Positions 13,101 to 25,100 of a DNA stretch of 64,000 bases are shown piece by piece. The notes below the pieces were generated by a model. The model did not search any database. It saw only the letters and a program-made list of their open reading frames with translations, and was not told the DNA's origin. The first letter of the stretch is position 1. The number at the start of each line of letters is the position of its first letter. A program made the position numbers and the translations under genes. The stretch is taken from positions 1,915,934-1,979,933 of the forward strand of contig CM059192.1 in the NCBI GenBank assembly GCA_030323885.1, given 5' to 3'. The stretch comes from Branchipolynoe longqiensis (lineage: Eukaryota > Annelida > Polychaeta > Phyllodocida > Polynoidae).

Positions 13101-16100
13101 TCATCAGGGAGCATGTGGTAATATGCTAAAAGTGAGCTTAAACAATAGGGTCTATAATGAGGGATAGGGCTGGGAGGGGCACCAACCCCAACTTCCGGTG
13201 TGTGAGCTGAAGCTGCGACCTGGCATGCTGGGTCGAGCTTCAGTCATTCCTGATTGACCAGCGGCATTTGAAACACATTTTCACAGAGGTATATCTATGT
13301 AAATAGAATTTCTTCTTTTCTTTCTTTGTTTACAATTGCTTACAACTATTTGGTTTCAACTGCTTACAACTGTTTACAACTGACCTTCCTGATTCCATTG
13401 CTCCTTGCCCTATCCTAGTAATGGCGAGTACCACACTAAATAGCGACGAGTATAAATATTTACGTCATTGGTTTGGTTCGGCTGGGGGTTTAAGCCCACA
13501 ACTTCCCACATGGGAAGCGTTCGCTCAACTTATCCAGCCATCCCATCTAGTTTGTTCAATTTGGAAAGCAAATAAACCAGCAGAAGAACCTGCTTGTGCT
13601 TGCGTATGATTTATTAAGCCTGTTCACAGCATCACCTCCAATATGAGATAATTAGATTAAAGTTATATATTTTTTTTAAATCATCACCAATCAATCTTCT
13701 TCTTTTTTCACTGTCTCTGCAATACTGAATTTCAAATTGTCCAATTCATGAACTTTCGATATTTTCAAGAAGCCGTATGAACACCATCAAAGAAACCTTT
13801 CGCGTAGAGCCAGAGAAGGTATGCAAAACATGTGCTTCAAAGGCTATACTTTCAAACTGACAGATTTGTCACAACACGCACAACACGTGCATTAAAGTTG
13901 CATGGTCCGATAAAAAAAAAATATTTCTAAATTAAAATACTTATCTACAATTGATTCATTATACCCAACTCAGATATTGGTGCATTAGCTAGTAGTTTGG
14001 GGCAGCATATACAGAATAATCAGTGAATTTACTACCTCATCCCATTGGACACTTACTTTGAGGAAGACATTAGGCAGAGAGGCCACAAACGAATTAGGTC
14101 AATGTTATGACCTGATTTGTCTTGCCCTCATTCTCAATACCATTTATGGCATTAGTCAGGTTCTAAGACTCATAAGATTATTACTGGAGTCTATGACAGT
14201 GATGTCACAATGGGCTTGTTCAACCTCAGAACAAACAGTAACACCAGAGGCCAGCGGTATAAGATCTTCAAGGAGGGGTCAGGAAGCACTCATTTGTCTT
14301 TCGAGTGACAGATCCATAGAACAGTCTCCCAGACCACGTTGTTGAAGCACCAATGGTAGAAGTATTTGAGAGAAGGCTGGACAGACATTGAAGAGGACAC
14401 CCACAATTCTATGACTTCAGGGCACTATCGACCCACATTTGTGTGCAAAAGAAAGTTCTTTTTTGCCATAACGAACTGGCATTAGAGGCCCATTAAGGGC
14501 CTAGATCAGCCAGAAGAGGAACTGTAAGTTAATCTGTAAGTTAAGACCTACACAATACTAGGTCAACTCACATCACGTGCCCATTGCGAAATGATTTTGG
14601 GTTCTTTCAGCTCAAATTGCTTCGAAATTAGTATGTTTTCAGCACAATTACTCAAAGTAATGATTTGTATGTCATAATGATCAGTTATATATATAGATCT
14701 AAAAAATAAGGCAAAATTCAGACGCCATTGGACTATGCACCTTTAATGAAGCGATTACTTGCAGTGTGTTACATTAACCATCGCTGTCAACAAAATCTTA
14801 GTATCAGGGATGATTGTGGTTTCAGGCAAAAGAAAGCAGAAATCAAGCCGAGATTATTATCCAGACAGCAAATTTCCATTTACACCTATATAAAAAATGC
14901 CCCCAGGCTGTGAAGAAACCTGGAAATCCGCTTAAAAACGGAAAAATATCTTCCTTGAATATTTAGTGTAGCGCACTGACCACCAGTGAACGGTGTCCAT
15001 CATTGGATAGGCAGGATGATCTTTGACCCGAGACCTATTTGAGCTAATTTAAAAGAAATTATTCAGACATTCCTTCTATTTTGCCTAGCCATCATGGTTA
15101 TCATAATATCACTCTGATTAAAATCATGCTCTACTAGTTTAAACTGATGATTTATTGATTGCTCGACTAGTTTAAACTGATGATTTATTGATTGCGCGAC
15201 TAGTTTAAACTGATGATTTATTGATTGCTATACTAGTTTAAACTGATGATTTATTGATTGCTCTACTAGTTTAAACTGATGATTTAGTGATTGCTCGACT
15301 AGTTTAAACTGATGATTTAGTGATTGCTATACTAGTTTAAACTGATGATTTATTGCTCTACTAGTTTAAACTGATGATTTAGTGATTGCTCGACTAGTTT
15401 AATCAATTTAAACACTGTGTTACTCCACTTCTTTTATCTTAGTTGTATCTATTATTTATCTGTGTATATAAACAAAAAGTGGGGAATAATCTATTTGTTT
15501 TGGCGAAATGAAAATCTAATTTTGATGAATGATAGTTAACTTTGACGGAACGAAAGGAAATTTTGAAAAAGTAAAACAACATCTGTTGAAATGAACATCA
15601 CTTTTTTTAGTTGAGTTTTATTTAACCACAAACATCTAGTACGGTGACTGAATGGCTTCCCCAAGGGTTGATCTTCCAGCCGAGCAACCCATGTTTATTA
15701 ACAAATATTTGTAAACAAATATTGCGATATACCTATATTTTTGGCGAATAGAAAAAAAGAAAATTTAGCCAAACCCCCAACAAATTGTTGGTCAACATGG
15801 AAAATCTTTCCTATCCCCATTTTTCCTATTGAAAGTAAAATTGCTCGTTCGGTGTTTGTACCAAGGCAGAAATAAAAATTATAATTTTGTACAACCAAAA
15901 TCTTAGTTATCCTCCAGTACCGAGTACTTAAAATATGAAAAAACAAAGCTGTCAGACAATTAACAATATATATTCTGAATAAAATATCTTATTTCATTAG
16001 CATTCCAAAAAATATCTTACATTCAAGTTAAGTTTTGAACAATAAATGTAAGCAAAATCCGATGGATTCGTCCAAAAATAATGCAAAATTATCGAAAATC

Positions 16101-19100
16101 TGACTTTTTCTGACAAATACGTGAATATCCAATGAAAGTTGGATAATCTGACTCTGTACAAACACTGCCTTTTGATGATAATTTGGCGAAGTTGGTGGGG
16201 GTGGGGAGGGGGGAGGGCGAGGGGGGAGGGGGAGGGGGAGGGGGGTTTATGAGGTGGATGTAACACACTGGAGTGCCTGTGAAACCATGACAAGTTGAGA
16301 GGGGCTGGGTGCCCGGTTGACTCACCCCCTAGGTTGACGAGCGCAGCGCGTTGCACACTGGGTACCCAGCCTTTCCACAGGCCTCGAATGCCACCCTCCG
16401 CAATGATCTTCCGGAACGCATGCGCAGTGTTCTTCACCCTGTCAACACCAATGGAACCGATCAAACTTAACCTGGCTCACTCCACCGCCCCCCGCCCACT
16501 TCTTGTCAAGAATACATCTGGTGTTGGGCGCCATCACTTGGAAGGCATTCTCGCATTTTAATGATTGCTCAACCAGGGGCGTAACTAGAAAAAAAAAGAA
16601 GAAAAAAGTGCAGGCACAAATTTGCTAGCATGCGCTTATAGGAAAAAAAATTAAATTGTAAGCACAAAATAAAAAGGTGGATATTATAAATATAAAAGAT
16701 TTAGTGTGGAAAAGATATGATGCTGAGAGAAATTGTTTGCACGTGCTTACAATGCGACAACATAGCGACACCGTTAGAAACCCCCAAATAGCTCAACAGG
16801 GAGAAGGTGAACGTCAGTTAATAAGTGCACTGTTATCTAAGGTAAATATGTAGGTTCAAACCTAGCCCTTTACATAATCCCTTCAAGAATTTATATGAGA
16901 ACTAGGGGAGTATGGCCTCTATAATTATGACAGATGGCACTTTTGCAGGTGGCTTACGGTAACTGTGTTATAAGCTCTGTATATAATTCAAATTGTGCTT
17001 TCAAGTAAATTTTATATGAAAGTGGAAAGATGGAATCTAATTATTAGGTGTGGTTTTTAGTAGTGGTCTTATGATAGATGGTCTTTTCTTACTTGACCTA
17101 CTTAGAATCCATGTATGGCCCCAGATAGCACACAGCCGGCGGCCCGACGGCGGCCGCTCTGGCGGCCCGACGGTGGAAACCGCCGTCGGGCCGCCGTTGT
17201 TTTGTCCAACCTCCCGCCGTCGGGGCGACGGTGGCTGCCGCCGTCACCCCGACGGCGGAAACTGCCGACAAGCCGACGGCGACAAACGCCGTCGGGCCGA
17301 CGTTGTTTTGTCCAACCTCCCACCGTCGACTCGACGGCGGCTGCCGCCGTCGCCCCGACGGCAACAAACGCCATCGACCCTAATGTCTATATACTAATAA
17401 TATAGTTATCCCTAAATACAGAAAAAGTGAAATATCTCTACAACCACTCCACGTAGAAACAAATCGCTTGGTACACATATAGACAACATAGTTACCAAAA
17501 AGATTATATTAAATTTATAAGGTTAGGGTTCTTGATATCTATTAATTTTGAATAAAACTAATATTTTGCACCTGTACGTATTGACACTATAGTGACAGTG
17601 TCTTCTCGGAAAAACCAAGATGGCGGTCCTTCATCAACATTCCGTACCGGGTAGTTCAAATCGTATTAACACGAATAATTCCATTAATACATCGTAATAA
17701 ATTACAAAACTTTTACAAAATAATCTAAACATATTAATAAACAAACCTGTTAAATAATTCCTTAAAATTCTCCGATTTCTGGCGTTATTTGTTAAAAGGA
17801 ACGCTGTCCAACGATCGCACGTGCTGTGCTGGCGATCGAGTGGCGATCGAAGTAAACAAACCGTATCGGATGATTCAAATCGTATTAACACGAATAATTC
17901 CATTAATACTTGTAATAAATTACAAAACTTTTACAAAATAATCTAAACATATTAATAAACATACCTGTTAAATAATTCCTTAAAATTCCTCCGATTTCTG
18001 GCGTTATTTGTTAAAAAGGAACGCTGTCCAACGATCGCACGTGCTGTGCTGGCGACTCGAGTGGCGATTCGAAGTAAACAAACCGTATCGGATGATTCAA
18101 ATCGTATTAACACGAATAATTCCATTAATACTTCGTAATAAATTACAAAACTTTTACAAAATAATCTAAACATATTAATAAACATAGCTGTTAAATAATT
18201 CCTTAAAATTCCTGGTATTTCTGGAGTTATTGGTAGAAAAAGAACACTGATCAACGATCGCACGTGTTCCGCTGGCGACTCGAGCCGGAATTCAAATTTA
18301 AAGAACTGCGCATGCGCGGCCCACCACCGTCGGCTCGACGGTGGACCAACTGTGGAAAATGAATGAAAACCTGCGGCGGCCCACCACCGTCGGCTCGACG
18401 GTGGCCCAAGTGTGGAAAATGAATGCAAACCTGCGGCTGCCCACCACCGTCGGGCCGACGATGGCCCGACGGTGACTCAAAAGTGGAAAGGGATTGAACC
18501 CTAACGTCGGAACACCACCGGCGGCCCGACGGCTCAAAAGTGAAAATTTGGATTGAACCCGAACGTCGGAATAACACCGTCGGCCTGACGGTGAGTCAAA
18601 AGTGGAAAGGGATTGAACCCTAACGTCGGAACACCACCGGCGGCCCGACGGCTCAAAAGTGAAAATTTGGATTGAACCCGAACGTCGGAATAACACCGTC
18701 GGCCTGACGATGGCCTGACGGTGAGTCAAAAGTGGAAAGGGATTGAACCCTAACGTCGGAACACCACCGGCGGCCCGACGGTGGCTCAAAAGTGGAAAGG
18801 GATTGATCCCCAACGTCGGAACACCACCGTCGGGCCGACGGTGGAAAGTGGGTGCCGACGGACCGACCAATAGCCGACGTCGGGCCGACGGCTGTGTGCT
18901 ATCTGGGGCCCATAATGTGTGGCTTGACCTATTTAGAGCTATGGGCCTTTTATATAATCTCTACCCTGCTTTTCAGTGAGGATTCACATGAAAAGGCCAT
19001 GTGTGGTCTTTATTAGGAGAGTGGCTTTTATTAGTTGCTTAACAGTATATGTCTTGCTCACTTGACCTACTTAGGGGTTCATGTGTTCGCTAGCCTACCT

Positions 19101-22100
19101 AGACGACTTTCCTTTTTTCACTTGACCTACTGATCTACTTAGAGTTTGGTGTGTTTGCTAACCTCCCTAGGTGACTTTCCTTTCTTCACTTGACCTACTG
19201 ACCTACTTAGCGGTTGACGTGTTCGCTAACCTACCTAGGTGACTTTCCTTTCTTTACTTGACCTACTTACAGTTGTATGCGTTCACTGACCTACCTTGGT
19301 GACTTCCCTTCAAGCCTACGCCGGCCCTCCATCTGCATCTGCACCTTAACTAGATCAGTTGGATTCGCGATGAACTGGGCCAGTCCGCCAGCAGTCAGGC
19401 CAGTCACCACCGCCTTCCTGAAAACATGGAACACACATTTTTACTAAGTTGCGTTGATTTTTTGGCCCTGCGCCAACAGTTCTACACTGCATACAGTATG
19501 CATGACCTTTTTACTAAGGGAAAACATTTTAGCCTTTTTGAGGGCAGCTGGACTGTACCACCTCATATAGTTTACTAAATAGATTCTATCAATTATTAAT
19601 AAAACTTTTCCTTTTTTTATGGGAATTTGTTTCCCTTGACCACAAATATATGATTGTGAGCTTTCTAATTTAATGAATTATGGCACATAATTGATTGTCT
19701 GCTTTTACATGTAAAAGCGATGGTTTGAACAAAAAACAAACATTTCTCGCAGTGAATATGGCCTATGGTGCCGACACGGCGTAAAGCAACCACCAATCAA
19801 TCAATCAATCAATTAATCAGAAAACATGGCAGGTTGCTGACTGCACCATGTGACTGTGTTACCACTATAACAGTGAACTGATAAATAGGAGCAAACTGAT
19901 AAATGGAACTTCATATTGCAATGCGTGATTTTTCACTTAATAATTGCTCTAGTCATGGAATAATGCTATAGTTTATATAAGCAAACATATGTTGGGAGAT
20001 TGTTAGGAACCTTAGATGCGACTTCTATACAAATTTCAAGCTCAGGGTGAATCTGTTAATGTTATTTAATTTGTCTTAACCTTAGAAAAACACCTGTTTG
20101 TATATCCCGGTCTCACTAAGCTTGCGACCACTTTTGCGACAAGAAAACCAGCCACCGACAAGAAAACAACAGGTGGTTGCAAGTGGTCGCAGAAAGGTCT
20201 CTATTTGGTTCTCAGTGGTCATCTACATCCTGGTGACCACTTTGGTCATGAGGAGGTTGCAGGAGTTGCACCAAAAACCTCCTTGCAACTAAAATGGTTG
20301 CCCAGAGGTTGCTGATCATTTTCACAGGTTGGCCATCAATCAGTGACTGATCATCAATTGATCGCCAACCATGGCACTGCTGCAACCACCTGCGAACATT
20401 CGGCGAGAGGTTGGTATCAGTTGGTGAGTCATTGGGGACTGATTTGCGACTGATCTGAAATCAAACGCTGATCGGTCACAAACCAGTCACAAATCAGTCC
20501 CCAACCTGTCTTCTCTGCAGTCCCAAATTTGACACATTTATTGTTTCTTCATTCAAAAGCTCACCAATGACTGGTGTTTTTTTGGTTACAAGAGGTCACA
20601 AAGTAGTCGCAAGCCTAGTGTGATTGAGGCCTTACATACCCGGTAACTTGATTTTGAAAACGCATACAGCAATCAATCGCATTTTTTTTTTTTGTGACAA
20701 GTTTTTTATTCTGCCCATAACGTATAAGCTCCTGTGAGGGTGCTTGTTTTCAACGCTGGACAGCTGTGGTACTAGATTGGTCTGGTCCCGCACTCAGGAG
20801 TCTTTACCTGATCTTTCTCGGGCCAACCTTTGCGGTTTTGGGTGTTAGTAGTTTCTATATTAGTTTTTTTTTAATTTTCAAGTTTTTTCCTAACCTGTAT
20901 ATGATAACTTAGCCTACTATGTACATCTACGCAGATGACATACAGGCCTGTGGGAGAGGATCCCATCCCATTGTGGTTTGTTACAGCATCCTTTCACCCA
21001 TGCCCTGTCCTTAGATAGTACACCAGTGTGCCAGAACTCCCCTGGACCCTTCAGGACTGCGACTAGGTGGGATGGCTGTGTTGTATGGTTAGCCATTTTG
21101 TATTTCAGGGTGATTCGGGTGCATGACCGTGGCCTGCCTGGTTCTGCTTTGGTTTGTGCCAATACACATACACAGACGGACTGCGCCCTATGGTGATAGT
21201 CATTTCGAATTCCTTAGTACTTAGTAGGGCTAGTTTCCGTATTTGTGATATCTACCATCTTTTCTGGCCGGTCTTTTGCTTTTTGTGCCAGAACACAGCA
21301 AGCAGTGACTGCGCCCAAGATCAGGTGAGATATTGTTTCTTCAGTGGGTGGTTGTGTATTATGTTTTCTTTAAGGACCTTTTATAGTGGTCCATGCTTTT
21401 GATTGCCCGTTGTTGTGTGGGTTGATTATTCCAGGCATGTGCCGCCATGGCAAATACACTTCTCTCATAAATTTTGGTGTTACTTATTGCTGTCAGTAGC
21501 ACTGGGGCTGCCATTTGCCTGGTGTCCCTACGGGGGGTTGCTGTGTAGCCTGGTTTTGTGGTGTAATGGTGCGCCAGTATTTTGAGGTGCGTTTCCCTTC
21601 TACTTGTTAGTAGTGTTGTATTGCATTTTTTTGGAGTGTGTTGCCCAATCAACACACTCCATCAACCCCCCACCATATCTCCATTATTTTTTACCCCTGA
21701 ATTGTGTATGAGCTACCCAATAAGTGCCCTCACAAAATGAAATTAGCTTAAATACAAGGAAATGCAGTAAATCTGCAGAATGCGATTTTCAAGCCAAAAA
21801 TCTAAAGGCATGCAAGGAAAAGCAAAGGTAAGCTTACCAGAATGGGAATGTGCCGTCTGAATTTTTCCCTAGGATATCTCGAAACCATTCGTATAACCCC
21901 ATCCGACAACCGGTGTATACTGAAAATTCAACAGGTAAACACAGGTAATGTAATAAAAGCCTCTCAATGTTTGTATGATATAACATGTTATACTCATATT
22001 ATATTAAAATAATGTACACCTATGTGTTATCTATGTGTTATTTTCTATGAACTTGTATATTATTTTCAAAGTTGCGTAATCCAATGGTTTTGAGTTTCTG

Positions 22101-25100
22101 ACATATTTTTTGTAGATAAATATATTATATTGATCGTTATCATCTACTTTACTTTCAAGTAACTTTTATTTCAAATGGCTAATTTCGGAGGTATTTGAAG
22201 TGAAAACATTGTAATTAATTAGATTCCCACTCCTTCCTAAAGGCCCATGACTTATTAGAAACCCACTGCTTTTTGGCAAATGACTGCTTATTAGAGACCC
22301 ACAGCTTATTAGAGACTCACTGCTTTTTAAAGACCCACTGCTTATTGGAGACCCACTGCTTATTGGAGACCCAAACCTTATTGGAGACCCACACCTTATT
22401 AGAGACCCACTGCTTATTAGAGGCCCACTGCTTATTAAAGATCCACTACTTATTAAAGACCCACTGCTTATGAGGCCCACTGCTTATTGGAGACCCACTG
22501 CTTATTAGAGACACTGATTTTTAGAGACTCACTTCTTATTAGAGATCCACTGCTTATTAGACTCCCACTGCTTATTAAAGATCCACTACTTATTAAAGAC
22601 CCACTGCTTATGAGGCCCACTGCTTATTGGAAACCCACTGCTTATTGGAGAACCACTGCTTATTAGAGATTCACTGCTTTTTAAAGACTCATTGCTTATT
22701 GGAGACCCACTGCTTATTTGAGATTGTGAAGACTTACCGATATGTCTGTAGATTGCCGGAGTAACACCTTGCCACAGTTTACGAACACCCTCCTCGGATG
22801 CTGTGAAGAGTGCCAGAACAGTTTATTTATTCAACAAAAACATGCAATACAAAGCACAAAGTATCGTAGAGTATATAGTAATACTATTGGTATATAATAT
22901 AGTAAAAGATGTGGGCGGAGGGCGAGGCTATACTTGTCCTTGGATGCCTCCCCCCGCTTTACCGGCTTCCGTTCGGGGCCCCTCTCGACGAGGTCGGAGG
23001 GTAAAAGGTAGTTGGGGGAGATGGCTTTTGGGTCGCGGGGGCGGGGCTTGTCTCCTCGGGCGCGTGGGTGCTGGGGCCGCCGAGTCACGAGGTGATGTGG
23101 TCCAGTGCCTGGAGGATGGCGGTCATGGTCGCGTCGACGCCGGCAGCCCAGTCGCCCGAGGGGCGGTTGCGAGGCGCCGGGGGCGAGCCGGGGGCGGAGG
23201 AGGCTGGTGAGACGGCTTCCGGCGTCCCTTGGGCGGCCCTCCGGACTCCCCGGCGTCCCTTCCCTCTTCCGTTGCCAGGCATGGTGTCTGCGTCTGCGTC
23301 GGTAGGGGATGGTAGATCGGCCCGAGGGCGGTGCGTCGGCCGTGGAGAGGTGGGTCGGCCGGGAAGCCAAAGTAGAAGAAAGGAGGTTGTGCAGGGAGGA
23401 CGACCGGAAGGCGAATGGCGAAGGAGGCCGGTGGGCGGCCTTATAAGGGGAGGAGCGGGGAGGCGAGAAAGCGGGGGAGGTGAGAAAGCGGGCGGAGAAG
23501 GGAGAGAGCGCGAGGTGGGAGAGAGCTGAGGGAAGGATGACAGGGAAGGTGAGAAAGCCGGGCGGCGGCAGGCGAGGAGGGGGGGGGGGGAAGGAGGGTC
23601 TCTTCCTTCCCTCGCATCAAACGCAATGCGAGCATTACGACCAATACTATTGGTATATAATATAGTAAAAGTTGGATTTTGGACTGTTTGCAATCTACAA
23701 ACAGTTATAAGCCATAAACAAATTATTAATAAAACAAAATTCAAGACTTAAATCAATTTGGATTAGTGCTGCCCAGCGATTAAAACAAGTGTTAACACAG
23801 TTATCCGTTATGAGCAGTATAAATATATTCATCACTAATAAAAGAAAATTCTTAAATTACAAAGAAAGATGTAAATCGCACAACTCTCATTTTCTGAACG
23901 ATCTTGCGCTTAATACAAACTGCGAAATCTGAGCAATGACGTGCCTTTAAATAAGAAAAGAATTTGCTAATACCCCAGTCACACGAGAGCCAGCCTTCGC
24001 CGCCAACCTCCTTACAGCCAAAACGTCGCCAACCACCCAGCGTTGCATTCGATACATTGTTTCAAAAACGCAGGCAGTGCAAACCTGGCGCCAACTTCAG
24101 CGGTGCCCTGGCGCTGACAGGTTGCCAACCACCATGTGGGTCACCGACCCGGCGCCAACCTGGCCAACCAGTCACGGCCAGGTTGGCGACCACTTTATCG
24201 GCGTTAAATATAATAATATAGAACTGTTTAATATAATATAGAACTGTTTAATATAATATAGAACTGTTTAATATAATAATATAGAACTGTTTAATATAAT
24301 AATATAGAAATGTTTAATATAATAATATAGAAATGCTTAATATAATAATATAGAAATGTTTGATATAATAATATAGAAATGTTTAATATAATAAAATAGA
24401 ACTGTTTAATATGATAATATAGAACTGTTTGATATAATAATATAGAACTGTTTAATATAATAATATAGAACTGTTTAATATAATAATATAGAACTGTTTA
24501 ATATAATAATATAGATCTGTTTAATATAATAATATAGAAATGTTTAATATAATAATACAGAACTGTTTGATATAATAATATAGAACTGTTTGATATAATA
24601 ATATAGCACTGTTTGATATAATAATACAGAACTGTTTGATATAATAATATAGCACTGTTTGATATAATAATATAGAACTGTTTAATATAATAATATAGAA
24701 CTGCTTAATATAATAATATAGAACTGTTTAATATAATAACATAGAACTGTTTCATATAATAATATAGAACTGTTTAATATAATAATATAGAAATGTTTAA
24801 TATAATAATATAGAAATGTTTAATATAATATTATAGAACTGTTTAATATAATAATATAGAACTGTTTAATATAATAATAATATAGAACTGTTTAATCCAA
24901 TAACATAGAACTTATATGGGACAATATGGAAAACCCGAAAATGGGCGGCGCCAGGTTGGCGACGACTACTCGCGACCTGTTGCCGCCAGCTTGCCGCCTG
25001 GTCGCCAACCACAAGATTAGTGCGGCGCTGGGGTATTGGTCGTGCAAGGATGCAAGTGGTTGGCATCAACTTGCCAACCTTGGCCGCTGCCGTTCCCACG

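Noticed and set aside
15997..16464. 155-codon minus-strand open frame as a complete protein
   Set aside because: Only the part 16326-16438 is coding (exon 6). The rest is intron read-through past a clear gtgagt donor into a G/C-tract.
17050..18979. Arg/Gly-rich open frames of 80-190 codons
   Set aside because: Translations of the CCGTCGGGCCGACGG word arrays in a transposon-like element, mutually overlapping.
22803..23744. Several Arg/Pro-rich open frames of 130-220 codons
   Set aside because: GC-rich sequence opens many frames at once on both strands. No domain or splice pattern. I kept only the insert itself as an observation.
24203..24912. CRISPR-like array
   Set aside because: Regular 23-bp units without unique spacers in a eukaryotic intron; it is a minisatellite. 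The same applies to the arrays at 4165, 15128, 22235, 53321, 57154 and 58905.
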